64,000 nt of DNA from Flavobacterium frigidimaris (GTDB lineage Bacteria; Bacteroidota; Bacteroidia; Flavobacteriales; Flavobacteriaceae). A model generated the notes under the pieces. It had not been told where the DNA came from and ran no database searches. It saw only the letters and a list, made by a program, of their open reading frames with translations. Positions 28,230 through 36,466 of the stretch are shown here, piece after piece. A program made the translations under genes and the position numbers. Location of the stretch: assembly GCA_900129595.1 (NCBI GenBank), contig FQWG01000001.1, positions 434,001-498,000 on the forward strand, in the 5' to 3' direction. Position 1 is the stretch's first letter; each line of letters starts with the position of its first letter.

Positions 28230-29108
28230 TTAGAATTTAGCAGCAAATTCCTTCGCAAAATCTTCTAATTTGATCTTCCCTTCAACAGCCAATTTACGGC
28301 TTAAAAAATCTTCCTGAATTTTTCCGCTTCTTAAACCGGAACCCATTTCTGCGTACAGTCCTGCCATTTCTAATGGTAAACCGGCTTCTTTCATTCCGCC
28401 AAGAGCTTGTTCGTCAGTAAATTCAATCCATGGCAATTCTGGTTTACCTATCGCAAGACCTAAAGTTTGCGCCACATCATTTGGCGTACGGACATCGCTA
28501 ATGATATAACGGATATTTTTTCCTGATTCTCTTTTTTGTAATTCTTCAGCGACAGCATTTGCAATATCTTCAGGATGTACAAACGGGATTTCTATTGTCG
28601 ACGGATAATTAGAACCAATAATCCCCCCTCCTTTTATCATTGGAACATCATTGTATAAATTCGTGTAAAAAAATCCTGCACGAAGAAAAGTCAGCGACAC
28701 ATTTTGCAGCGTTTCGTATATTTTTTCGATATTATGCAGCCCCGCAATTGGGCCATTCCCACTTGGCAAATCAGCACCTATGCTGCTCAACATTACAACA
28801 CGCTTAACTCCTGTTTCTTTTATTGCAGTTGCAAAAGCCTGACCGGCAGCTGTGGTATTTACAATAATATTTTCTCCTCCCATATTTGGCGGCGTCATGG
28901 CAAAAACCGCGTCGGCATCGTCAAATGTATGTCTAAGAAAAACAGCATCACTAACTGAGCCTACTGCTGCTTTTGCTCCTAAATTTTTGATGGCTTCAAC
29001 TCTATCCTTGTTACTGGTAATTACCGTTACTTCATGTCCTGAAGCAATTAGTTTTGTGGTTAAAGGTTTTCCTATATTTCCTAATGAACCTGAAATTGTA
29101 ATTTTCAT
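28230..29108 (-). CDS. NmrA-like NAD(P)-binding reductase
   Basis: Atypical short-chain-dehydrogenase-fold protein of 292 residues. N-terminal dinucleotide motif ISGSLGNIGKPLTTKL (GxxGxxG variant), then TVITSNKDRVEAIKNLGAKAAVGSVSD as in NmrA/QorB-type NAD(P)H-binding proteins, VKRVVMLSSIGAD, and the substrate domain with FLRAGFFYTNL. Many members are quinone reductases or redox sensors. It diverges from an HxlR regulator with overlapping promoters, a layout typical for a quinone/electrophile-induced reductase under local control. Substrate inferred only. Confidence 0.9.
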   Translation of the reverse strand: MKITISGSLGNIGKPLTTKLIASGHEVTVITSNKDRVEAIKNLGAKAAVGSVSDAVFLRHTFDDADAVFAMTPPNMGGENIIVNTTAAGQAFATAIKETGVKRVVMLSSIGADLPSGNGPIAGLHNIEKIYETLQNVSLTFLRAGFFYTNLYNDVPMIKGGGIIGSNYPSTIEIPFVHPEDIANAVAEELQKRESGKNIRYIISDVRTPNDVAQTLGLAIGKPELPWIEFTDEQALGGMKEAGLPLEMAGLYAEMGSGLRSGKIQEDFLSRKLAVEGKIKLEDFAKEFAAKF

Positions 29109-29136
29109 AGCTAAAATGTTTTTTTATTATCTCTAA

Positions 29137-29175
29137 CAAAGGTATATTTGTACTTACTTTTATACAAGTACTTAC
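29137..29175. promoter_or_regulatory. Overlapping divergent promoters and candidate HxlR site
   Basis: The minus-strand -7 TACCTTTG (29137-29144, with TTG at 29165-29167, spacer 20) and the plus-strand -7 TATATTTG (29143-29150) share two bases. Direct repeats GTACTTAC at 29150-29157 and 29168-29175, offset 18, lie on the reductase promoter spacer and -33, where HxlR could block it. Confidence 0.6.
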
Positions 29176-29191
29176 CCTAAAGTATGCACAA

Positions 29192-29560
29192 ATGACAGCC
29201 ATCAAAGAAACATCTACCATTCAGGAAAATAAGCAGTATGCCTTAGAAAAATGTCCTGTAACTTATGTAATGGAAAAAATTGGAGGATATTGGAAACCCA
29301 TTATTATCTACCATCTTTCAAGCGGGGCTTTGCGTTACAGCGAACTTAAAAGAGCGATTCCGGCAGTAACAGAGAAAATGCTTATCCAGCATTTAAAGCA
29401 GCTTGAAGCTGATAATCTTATCATTAGAGAAGCAAAACCGGTTGTTCCACCTTTTGTAACCTACAAGCTTACCAATGCCGGAAAAGGTTTAATGCCCGTT
29501 ATCGAAGCAATGGCAACATGGGCTTTCAAGGATAAGGAAGATGGATTTAATGTGTCGTAA
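29192..29560 (+). CDS. HxlR-family transcriptional regulator
   Basis: Winged-helix regulator of 122 residues. HxlR hallmarks: Cys near residue 20 (EKCPVTYVMEKIGGYWKPIIIYHL), SGALRYSELKRAIPAVTEKMLIQHLKQLEADNLIIRE, and TYKLTNAGKGLMPVIEAMATWA. The Cys may sense quinones or other electrophiles as in YodB/HypR. Probably controls the divergent NmrA-like reductase and perhaps the DoxX gene 63 bases downstream. Confidence 0.93.
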   Translation: MTAIKETSTIQENKQYALEKCPVTYVMEKIGGYWKPIIIYHLSSGALRYSELKRAIPAVTEKMLIQHLKQLEADNLIIREAKPVVPPFVTYKLTNAGKGLMPVIEAMATWAFKDKEDGFNVS

Positions 29561-29623
29561 TATTTAAGAATTCTAAGAATCAACTGTATCAAAACATCCC
29601 TATTTTTACATAAAAATTCATCA

Positions 29624-30055
29624 ATGAAAACTATATCCATACCACAAGCAGGTTTAATTTTAAGAATAGTTCTCGGAATCACAATGTTGTCAGCGGTTGC
29701 AGATCGTTTCGGATTTTGGGGCGCGCCAGGCGCTCCCGGAGTAGCGTGGGGAAATTGGGAAAACTTTATCACCTACACCCAAACCTTAAATTCTTTTGCC
29801 AGCAAATCTACAGCCGGAATATTAGGTGCTTTGGCAACTTTCTTCGAAATACTATTTGGTATCTTCTTAATCATCGGATTCAAAACCAGAATTATAGCTT
29901 TAGGAACCTCGGGACTAATGTTGCTTTTTGCCATTAGTATGGCGATTTCCGTTTCTATAAAAGCACCATTTGATTATTCCGTTCTCACAAGCGCTGCAGC
30001 GGCCTTATTGCTTTCTGCTACCGACAGAACTTCTTTCGCACTTGATAATAAATAA
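29624..30055 (+). CDS. DoxX-family membrane protein
   Basis: 143 residues with four membrane helices (LILRIVLGITMLSAVADRF, GILGALATFFEILFGIFLIIGF, IIALGTSGLMLLFAISMAISV, VLTSAAAALLLSA). The pattern is that of DoxX-like proteins (quinone-related or redox-associated membrane proteins). It follows the HxlR gene in the same direction, 63 bases on, and these two families co-occur in Bacteroidota. Substrate unknown. Confidence 0.85.
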   Translation: MKTISIPQAGLILRIVLGITMLSAVADRFGFWGAPGAPGVAWGNWENFITYTQTLNSFASKSTAGILGALATFFEILFGIFLIIGFKTRIIALGTSGLMLLFAISMAISVSIKAPFDYSVLTSAAAALLLSATDRTSFALDNK

Positions 30056-30078
30056 AAATTTCAGTTGAATAATTAGAA

Positions 30079-30156
30079 GCTGATCCAGCCATCCACTATA
30101 TCTTTTCCTGCCTAAAGAAGGCAGAAAAAGGATGCCGTTCCTGTCTGGGCTAGGCA
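30079..30156. repeat. Dispersed structured intergenic element
   Basis: Contains a hairpin CTGCC(30108-30112)/GGCAG(30120-30124) flanked by pyrimidine- and purine-rich arms (TCTTTTC and AAAAAGGAT), then GGGCTAGGC. I recall similar sequences recurring between Flavobacterium genes, so I read it as a dispersed repeat, possibly an RNA element. The rest of 30056-30311 shows only a promoter. Confidence 0.4.
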
Positions 30157-30270
30157 CTCATTTTTATAAGATGTTTTTTCTCGTTCAGGCAAAACACATT
30201 AAAACACTTATAATGAGTATTTTATAAAACAAAATAAAGAATCATGTAAAGGATTAAAAACCTAAAGTTC

Positions 30271-30278
30271 TAATTTTG
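30271..30278 (+). promoter_or_regulatory. -7 element of the small lipoprotein gene
   Basis: TAATTTTG, exact TAnnTTTG, 33 bases before the ATG at 30312. Confidence 0.5.
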
Positions 30279-30311
30279 AAATAATTAATTATTAACGAAA
30301 TAAATAACATT

Positions 30312-30527
30312 ATGAAAACGCTAATCAAATCAAAAATCGCATTTCTTTTTATTGTAGTCGGACTTTCGTTTTCCTGCAAGAAAAACGATACCATTCCGGC
30401 CGATAGTACTTATATTGATTCAACAGAAATAGCAGTAGACAGTGTAAATGCTACTATCGACAGCACATCAGCGATTGTTGACACCGCAACAGTAAAAAGA
30501 GATTCTGTTATGAAGACAAAAAAATAG
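30312..30527 (+). CDS. Small Asp/Ser/Thr-rich lipoprotein
   Basis: 71 residues: signal MKTLIKSKIAFLFIVVGLSFS, lipobox Cys at 22, then KKND and a low-complexity tail built from repeats of the form (I/V)DST/VDSVNATIDSTSAIVDTATV. The approximately 8-10-residue period of D-S/T suggests an extended or repeat-like surface segment. Not recognised as a named family. It has its own promoter element. Confidence 0.75.
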   Translation: MKTLIKSKIAFLFIVVGLSFSCKKNDTIPADSTYIDSTEIAVDSVNATIDSTSAIVDTATVKRDSVMKTKK

Positions 30528-30703
30528 ATCATGATCCCATTTTATAAAGGACTCCGACTCTTATTTTTATAAAAACTGCATTATATTAGTGGAGTTTTTA
30601 TTTGTGAGGTTAAGACATTAACAAATTATAAAGCAATTTTTATCTTGTTAAATATATTTTATATAAAAGTATATTTCTACTTTTACCTGCAAATTTTAAA
30701 TGA

Positions 30704-31177
30704 ATGGATTATCCACATTATGATTTAAAGGTCAGTACTGATTCGACTATTTTTGAGTTTATAAGTTCGGGTAAACAAGGAAATATCTGTAAAATAATAA
30801 AGTTTACTATAACAAAAAATCCCGATATTATAAATTTAGGTTTCGGAGATAAAATTAATAGTAATGAAAAAAATGGAACATTTGATATTGATGATGTTAA
30901 TATAACTGATAATGGCGACCGAAATATTGTTTTAGCTACTGTCGCAAATGCAACTTATATTTATACAGAAGTATATCCGGATAAATTTATTTTTTTCTAC
31001 GGAAGTTGCAAAATTAGAACCAGATTATACCGCATGGCGATTTCAAGTAACTACGACGAATTGATAAAAACTTTTCTTATCTTTGGTATATTACAAAATC
31101 ATGAGACGGGCAATTATTATAATGTCACTTTTAATAGTAGCAAAAATTTTGTTGGCTTTTTAATCAAAAGAAAATAG
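30704..31177 (+). CDS. DUF6934-like protein
   Basis: 157-residue cytoplasmic-looking protein. The opening YDLKVSTDSTIFEFISSGKQG, INLGFGD.., DNGDRNIVLATVANATYIYTEVYPDKFIFFYGSCKIRTRLYRMAISS match my memory of DUF6934, a family of unknown function restricted largely to Bacteroidota. The start chosen is the second ATG (30704), since the ATG four bases before opens only a short frame. It is followed two bases later by a 54-residue gene, and this pair is bounded by a terminator. Base composition is more AT-rich than neighbours, consistent with mobile small-module genes. Function unknown. Confidence 0.75.
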   Translation: MDYPHYDLKVSTDSTIFEFISSGKQGNICKIIKFTITKNPDIINLGFGDKINSNEKNGTFDIDDVNITDNGDRNIVLATVANATYIYTEVYPDKFIFFYGSCKIRTRLYRMAISSNYDELIKTFLIFGILQNHETGNYYNVTFNSSKNFVGFLIKRK

Positions 31178-31179
31178 AA

Positions 31180-31344
31180 ATGAAAAAATTAGACCAAAAA
31201 ATATCGATAGACAAAAACACTTCAAAAACTAAATCTACTGTTTTTGTAGACAAAAAATTAGACAAAATCGAAAATGTAAAATTTGTTTCAAATAAAATAG
31301 AAGAAGTAAATAAGGTTATCAATAAATTTGAATTAAGTTTTTAA
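31180..31344 (+). CDS. 54-residue Lys-rich protein paired with DUF6934 gene
   Basis: Short frame beginning MKKLDQKISIDKN and ending NKVINKFELSF, charged and Lys/Asn-rich, with no membrane segment or known motif. It starts two bases after the DUF6934 stop and ends 23 bases before a terminator, so the layout supports a real co-translated gene despite its size. I cannot name it. Roles such as an antitoxin-like partner are speculation. Confidence 0.55.
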   Translation: MKKLDQKISIDKNTSKTKSTVFVDKKLDKIENVKFVSNKIEEVNKVINKFELSF

Positions 31345-31367
31345 TTTTTTTCTAATATAAAAATATC

Positions 31368-31391
31368 AAGGAGCTTTATGCTCCTTTTTTT
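31368..31391 (+). terminator. Rho-independent terminator after the DUF6934 module
   Basis: Stem AAGGAGC/GCTCCTT with a 5-base loop, followed by a T-run. Confidence 0.88.
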
Positions 31392-31629
31392 ATTATCAAA
31401 AATAATATTTCAAAAAACTAACAAAAAAGCAGAAGCAACTTTATAAAAGTCACTTCTCTCAAAAAAATATAAATCTAAGTTCTTATACAGAGGAAAAAAA
31501 AATGACTTTTATTAACAAATCAAAATCGTTCTAAAATAACGATTTCGCATTTTTAAGCTTTATTTAAGCTCCTAAAATCTTCCCGAATAAATATCAATTC
31601 GTAAATTAGCACCAACAAAATTTATCCGA

Positions 31630-32466
31630 ATGACAGTACTTACATTTACCCTGATTATGATTCTTGGTGCTTTTTTAGCCGGTTTTATTGGCTCATTATC
31701 AGGTTTAGGTGGCGGAATTATCATAATTCCCCTTTTAACAGTCATTCTTGGCGTTGACATTCATTATGCAATTGGTGCAGCTTTGGTTTCTGTTATTGCA
31801 ACTTCCTCAGGTTCAGCCGCAGCGTATGTCAGGGAAGGAATCACAAATATGCGACTGGGAATCTTCCTCGAAATTGCCACAACAATCGGAGCTGTTTGCG
31901 GAGCATTACTTTCGACCATCGCTCCTACTTCATTCATCGCAGTCTTATTTGGACTTACCTTAATTTTTTCTGCTATAAATTCACTTCGAAAAAAAGAAGA
32001 ACATATTGTTTTAGAATCAAGTCCTTTGGCTAAAAAACTACGATTAGAAGGCACTTATCCAACTCATGACGGGCAAGTGGTACATTACGGAACCAAAAAT
32101 GTAGTGGGTGGTTTTAGCATGATGGGAATTGCCGGTATGATGTCGGGTTTATTGGGTATTGGTTCCGGTGCTTTTAAAGTGATCGCTATGGATAATATCA
32201 TGAGAATCCCGTTTAAGGTTTCTACCACAACCAGTAATTTTATGATGGGTGTTACCGCAATGGCGAGTTCTGTCATCTATATTCAGAAAGGTTATATCGA
32301 ACCTGGAATTTGTATGCCTGTTGTTATTGGTGTTTTGTTTGGCGCTATGGCAGGAGCAAAAGTACTGGTAAAAACCAATCCTAAAAAACTAAGAATCTTT
32401 TTTGCGTGCCTGATTTTTGTGCTTGCAGTAAACATGATATACAACGGACTTAATGGAAAAATCTAA
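31630..32466 (+). CDS. TauE/SafE-family permease
   Basis: 278-residue membrane protein with paired half-repeats: GAFLAGFIGSLSGLGGGIIIIPLL (first signature), then a middle loop, then GIAGMMSGLLGIGSGAFKVIAMD (second signature) and a helical end. This is the TauE/SafE family (PF01925), linked to export or import of sulfite, sulfonates or other organic anions. It overlaps the next gene (DUF1634), a pairing that is common and suggests the two act together. Substrate unknown. Confidence 0.93.
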   Translation: MTVLTFTLIMILGAFLAGFIGSLSGLGGGIIIIPLLTVILGVDIHYAIGAALVSVIATSSGSAAAYVREGITNMRLGIFLEIATTIGAVCGALLSTIAPTSFIAVLFGLTLIFSAINSLRKKEEHIVLESSPLAKKLRLEGTYPTHDGQVVHYGTKNVVGGFSMMGIAGMMSGLLGIGSGAFKVIAMDNIMRIPFKVSTTTSNFMMGVTAMASSVIYIQKGYIEPGICMPVVIGVLFGAMAGAKVLVKTNPKKLRIFFACLIFVLAVNMIYNGLNGKI

Positions 32467-32860
32467 AGTTATGCAACACGAAAAATTTGGCGAAAAAGAT
32501 TTTCAAACCATTATTGGTAATTTATTGCGCTATGGTGTATGGATTTCATTATCTGTAGCCTTTATTGGCGGAATCGTATATTTAATGGGCCACAGCAACG
32601 ATATCGAAAACTATTCTGTTTTTAAAGAAAATGACCGCAATATCTTCGAAGTAATTGCAGCCATATATAACGGCGCTATTCAGGGAAATGGAGAATCGCT
32701 AATCTTCGTTGGGATCATCTTACTTTTTCTAACGCCGGTATTACGTGTTTTACTGTCTTTATTTTCTTTTCTTTTAGAGAAAGATTATCTGTATGTAGTC
32801 ATTACATTAATCGTTATTGTAATCATTCTGATCAGTGTTTCATTTGGATTTTCTCATTAG
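32453..32860 (+). CDS. DUF1634 membrane protein
   Basis: 135 residues with three membrane helices (LLRYGVWISLSVAFIGGIVYL, LIFVGIILLFLTPVLRVLLSL, LYVVITLIVIVIILISVSF), as in DUF1634. The first start overlaps the TauE gene by 14 bases. An in-frame ATG at 32471, just after the stop of TauE, is an alternative. DUF1634 usually travels with TauE/SafE permeases and may be an accessory subunit. Confidence 0.9.
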   Translation: MEKSKVMQHEKFGEKDFQTIIGNLLRYGVWISLSVAFIGGIVYLMGHSNDIENYSVFKENDRNIFEVIAAIYNGAIQGNGESLIFVGIILLFLTPVLRVLLSLFSFLLEKDYLYVVITLIVIVIILISVSFGFSH

Positions 32861-32881
32861 ATAACAATTGTTTTTTTTATT

Positions 32882-33026
32882 AAACACATAGAAACATAGG
32901 TTTTATGTGTAAATAAAGAATGCAAAAAAGAAACCCATTTCTTTCACATAGCTGGCTGGCTATGTGAATTTAAAATAAGTGAAACTCCTTTTTATAAGTT
33001 TACAAAATCTATGTTTCTATGTGTTT
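32882..33026. repeat. Inverted-repeat element with AAACACATAGAAACATAG ends
   Basis: Perfect 18-base terminal inverted repeats at 32882-32899 and 33009-33026. A nested hairpin with 10-base arms TTCACATAGC/GCTATGTGAA lies at 32943-32968. The 3' half resembles 19148-19196. It may also end transcription from the DUF1634 gene and the convergent MocR gene. Confidence 0.85.
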
Positions 33027-33058
33027 AAAAAATCGCATAGTTCATTAAATGCAAGTGT

Positions 33059-34474
33059 TTAAAGACTATTTTTCACCAATTGTCCTAATCGTTTTAGATC
33101 GAGTTCTACTTTTTCCTTCCATTCCAAACCAAAATTAAGCCGCATACAATTGTTGTATTGATCGTGCTGTGTAAAAATTCTGCCCGGAGCAAAACCTATT
33201 TTTTGCTGGATTGCTTTATCATACAAAACAGCGGTATCGATACTTTTATCCAGCTCAAGCCAAAGAAAAGAACCACCCTGCGGTTGTGAAATTTTAGTAT
33301 TTTCCGGAAAATGATCCTCAATTGTACGCTGAAAATTCAGTGAATTGGTATACAATGTGCTTCTTAAAGTCCTTAAATGATGATCGTATCTTCCGTGCTC
33401 TAAGAAATCGGCAATTACTTCCTGATATAACGAAGGCATACAAACTGTCTGCGCCATTTTTTGCCTGATAATTTTATCTTTAAATTTTCCCGGTGCTACC
33501 CAGCCTACCCGATATCCCGGTGCCAAAGTTTTAGAAACTGATCCGCACCACATCACAATTCCCGCTTCATCGTAATACTTGCAAGGCTTTGGCCTAACAG
33601 TTCCAAAAAACAAATTACCATATAAATCATCCTCAATTAAAGGAATATTATGATAGGTAAGCAATTTTACCAATTCTTTTTTATTTGCATCCGGCATTAA
33701 ACTGCCTAAAGGATTACTGAAATTGCTCATAAAACAGCAAACATCCACTTTATGAATCACTTTCTTTAAAGCCTCTAAGTCTACTCCTGTAGTGGGATGT
33801 GTTGGTAATTCGATAATATTAAGTCCCATATTCTGGGCAATCTGAATAATTCCAAAATAAACCGGACTTTCAATAGCAATAGTATCTCCGCGTTTGGTAA
33901 CGGCCATCAAACAATTGAAAATAGCGTTCATAGCGCCGGAAGTAGTGACAAAATCATCCTCTGTCAATTTTCCTTCTAATACGATGGCCCATTTTGCTAC
34001 ATTTCGTCTCAAATTAGCACTTCCCTGAACAGGTTCGTAACTTGTACCGCTTTCTGCCAGATTTCGTACAACTTTAGCAAGACCTTTATTGAGTTTAGCA
34101 ATAGGTAACAAACTCGGATCCGGAACCCCAATCGAAAATCGGGTGATATCCTTATCGCTCAGACTATCAAAAACCTTTGTGATCAAATCCTCAGAAGTCA
34201 TTTTTTGTTCTGATAACTTCAGCTTGTTCATTGAAGGAATCAGCAGCTTTCTATTCGAAGTTTTACTGACATAAAATCCTGATTTTGGACGTGATTCTAT
34301 CAGCGATTTACTTTCTAATTCTAAAAAAGCCTGTTTTATGGTATTCATGCTTACATTATGCAATTTCTGAAAAGCACGAATAGACGGAAGTTTGTCTCCA
34401 ATTTTTAAAGTTTCGGAGAAAATTTGTTCCTGAATAGTATTTGCAATTTTTAGATATAAAACCTCTCTTGCCAT
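33059..34474 (-). CDS. MocR-type (GntR/aminotransferase) transcriptional regulator
   Basis: 471 residues. An N-terminal GntR winged helix (LYLKIANTIQEQIFSETLKIGDKLPSIRAFQKLHNVSMNTIKQAFLELESKSLIESRPKSGFYV) is fused to a fold-type-I aminotransferase domain with the PLP lysine in GSVSKTLAPGYRVGW and the usual GSANLRRNVAKW, NFSNPLGSLM segments. MocR proteins sense PLP or amino compounds through this domain. Its leader has several CTGTA words that may be its own operators. The target is probably the gene upstream (34536-34919) or itself. Confidence 0.94.
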   Translation of the reverse strand: MAREVLYLKIANTIQEQIFSETLKIGDKLPSIRAFQKLHNVSMNTIKQAFLELESKSLIESRPKSGFYVSKTSNRKLLIPSMNKLKLSEQKMTSEDLITKVFDSLSDKDITRFSIGVPDPSLLPIAKLNKGLAKVVRNLAESGTSYEPVQGSANLRRNVAKWAIVLEGKLTEDDFVTTSGAMNAIFNCLMAVTKRGDTIAIESPVYFGIIQIAQNMGLNIIELPTHPTTGVDLEALKKVIHKVDVCCFMSNFSNPLGSLMPDANKKELVKLLTYHNIPLIEDDLYGNLFFGTVRPKPCKYYDEAGIVMWCGSVSKTLAPGYRVGWVAPGKFKDKIIRQKMAQTVCMPSLYQEVIADFLEHGRYDHHLRTLRSTLYTNSLNFQRTIEDHFPENTKISQPQGGSFLWLELDKSIDTAVLYDKAIQQKIGFAPGRIFTQHDQYNNCMRLNFGLEWKEKVELDLKRLGQLVKNSL

Positions 34475-34488
34475 TTTTTAATCGTTAT

Positions 34489-34535
34489 CTGTATCCTGTA
34501 AATTTACTAAAATTAAATCTGTAACCTTTACTGTA
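34489..34535. promoter_or_regulatory. CTGTA repeats, possible MocR operator
   Basis: CTGTA occurs at 34489, 34496, 34519 and 34531 within the short gap before the MocR start. The complement (GATACAG, GGTACAG) recurs at about 34967-35000 upstream of the neighbouring gene. Suggestive of a shared regulator site, unproven. Confidence 0.35.
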
Positions 34536-34919
34536 TTAATTACAAAAATTTAACCACGATGATAATCTTTCAGTCGCATTTTGAACTTTTATTTTGCGTG
34601 ATTCCGGATCTGCAAACGTCGTATTAAAAGTATTTTGGGCATGAAATTTTAAATCCTGCTCTACCTCGACACTATAAAATTCCTGCTCCCAGTACGAGTT
34701 AATTTCCGGTTCTCCTACTTTATTTATTAAAACAAAAGCATAACCGATTACGCGATTATCAAAAGTGGCAACACTTAAAGGAAGGCCAAAATGGCCCGGT
34801 AATTTTACAAATTTGCTTTCATTATCGTTCACCTTATTTTGGTAAATATTTACAACAGATTTTAAAGACGATATGTTAATTGAATCGAATAGAATGTTGT
34901 CTGTTTTTGTGGTATCCAT
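34536..34919 (-). CDS. Small protein of unknown function, GNAT-like
   Basis: 127 residues. The central strand pair FGLPLSVATFDNRVIGYAFVLINKVGEPEI is like the middle of an acetyltransferase fold, but the acetyl-CoA motif is not visible, so it is either a degenerate GNAT or something else. It shares direction with the MocR regulator gene, which begins 61 bases downstream. It has a -7 element TAATTTTG on the minus strand at 34944-34951. Not otherwise recognised. Confidence 0.65.
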   Translation of the reverse strand: MDTTKTDNILFDSINISSLKSVVNIYQNKVNDNESKFVKLPGHFGLPLSVATFDNRVIGYAFVLINKVGEPEINSYWEQEFYSVEVEQDLKFHAQNTFNTTFADPESRKIKVQNATERLSSWLNFCN

Positions 34920-35051
34920 TGCTGTAGCTGTTTAATTTCTTAACAAAATTAGGGGGTAAAAGAGATCAGATACAGATACAAAAATCATTTAATTTCAGGG
35001 TACAGATGACAAATTAATTATAAACTTAAAAATTGTAACTTGTAGATAAGT

Positions 35052-35163
35052 TTAAAATAACACGAATTGCACGAATTTGCACAAATCATAATTGGTTAGC
35101 CTTAGTTTGTGAAATTAATTTCACAAACTAATTCGTGCAAATTGGTGAAATTCGTGTTTAAAA
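35052..35163. repeat. Inverted-repeat element with a 30-bp perfect palindrome
   Basis: Outer arms (TTTAAAATAACACGAATT... and ...AATTCGTGTTTAAA) pair imperfectly. The centre 35102-35131 is a perfect 30-bp palindrome with core GTGAAATTAATTTCAC. The words ACGAATT/AATTCGTG recur at 57784-58024, so they seem to be one family. It fills most of the gap 34920-35244. Confidence 0.85.
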
Positions 35164-35244
35164 TTGATTGCTATTTATTCCGAATGCTAACCCTTAATGC
35201 AGTTTTTTTGATAACAGAAAATTAAATTTTAATATCTTTACTAT

Positions 35245-36270
35245 ATGATAGAAATAGGTATAGACAGTTTTGCTTCGGCGATGTACGGAGACAACAACAC
35301 TTTGAGCAGTGTCGATGCAATGGAACAATTACTGCAAAGAATCGAGTTGGCTGATCAGGCAGGACTTGATGTTTTTGGAATTGGAGAGCATCATAAAAAA
35401 GAATTTTTAGATTCGGCTACAGTTGTCATATTAAGTGCAGCAGCAGCCCGTACAAAACGCATTCGATTATCAAGTGCCGTTTCTGTATTAAGTGCCGCAG
35501 ATCCTGTAAGAGTTTACCAAAGTTTTGCTACACTGGATTTAATTTCGAAAGGAAGAGCTGAAATTGTAGTGGGACGCGGATCTTCTATTGAGGCTTATCC
35601 GCTTTTTGGATTTAACCTAAATGATTACGATGCTCTTTTTAGCGAAAAATTAGATCTGTTGCTTCAAATTCGTGATAATGAATTTATCACCTGGTCCGGA
35701 AAATTTCGACCAGCCTTGAATAATCTACCAATATATCCAAGAGCATTACAGGAAAAACTACCTATCTGGTTAGGTGTTGGCGGAACTCCGGAATCTTTTG
35801 TGAGAGCAGGATCTCTGGGATTACCTTTGATGGTAGCTGTTATTGGCGGACAAACACATCGTTTTAAACCCTTAGTCGATTTGTATCGTGAAGCCGGAAA
35901 AGTGGCAGGTTACAAACCCGAAGAACTAAAAGTAGGCTTGCATTCACCCGGTTTTGTGGGAAGCACAACTGCAAAAGCCATCGAAGAATATTATCCGGGT
36001 TATGCTGAACTTTGGACCAAATTAGGCAGAGAACGCGGTTGGCCACCGGTAACAAAAGATAAATTTGACGGTCTTATTGATGATCAGGGTGTTTTGGTTG
36101 TTGGCGATCCGGAACGAATTGCCGAGAAAATTTTACGCCACAGCGAATCTCTTGGCGGTATCTCAAGATTTACATTCCAGATGGATAATGCAGGACTTAC
36201 ACACACGCAATTGATGAACGCTATAGAACTCATAGGATCAAAAGTAATTCCGTTGATTCATAAAGGATAA
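35245..36270 (+). CDS. LLM-class flavin-dependent oxidoreductase
   Basis: 341-residue bacterial-luciferase-like enzyme (PF00296). Family segments: EIGIDSFASAMYGD, ELADQAGLDVFGIGEHHKKEFLDSA, TKRIRLSSAVSVLSAADPVRVYQSFATLDLISKGRAEIVVGRG, and LPIWLGVGGTPESFVRAGSLGLPLMVAVIGG. It reduces or oxidises a small substrate using FMN or F420-like flavin. Single gene, ended by a terminator. Substrate not predictable. Confidence 0.93.
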   Translation: MIEIGIDSFASAMYGDNNTLSSVDAMEQLLQRIELADQAGLDVFGIGEHHKKEFLDSATVVILSAAAARTKRIRLSSAVSVLSAADPVRVYQSFATLDLISKGRAEIVVGRGSSIEAYPLFGFNLNDYDALFSEKLDLLLQIRDNEFITWSGKFRPALNNLPIYPRALQEKLPIWLGVGGTPESFVRAGSLGLPLMVAVIGGQTHRFKPLVDLYREAGKVAGYKPEELKVGLHSPGFVGSTTAKAIEEYYPGYAELWTKLGRERGWPPVTKDKFDGLIDDQGVLVVGDPERIAEKILRHSESLGGISRFTFQMDNAGLTHTQLMNAIELIGSKVIPLIHKG

Positions 36271-36358
36271 TATTTGCCACAGATTAAAAGATTAAAAGGA
36301 TTTATATTTTAATAAAACTTCAGACCTCTGTCGCTTTGCACCTCTGAACCTTAAAAAC

Positions 36359-36393
36359 AAAAAAGCATCCGCCATAACGACGGATGCTTTTTG
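36359..36393. terminator. Rho-independent terminator after the LLM oxidoreductase
   Basis: Arms AAAAGCATCCG (36361-36371) and CGGATGCTTTT (36381-36391) around a 9-base loop, with A and T runs outside, so it can work in both directions between convergent genes. Confidence 0.87.
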
Positions 36394-36466
36394 TTTTTAG
36401 CTAAAGACAGGCAAAATAAAAACCAGTGAAAACCCGTTTAAATCTGCGTCATCCGTTGCTTATAAA

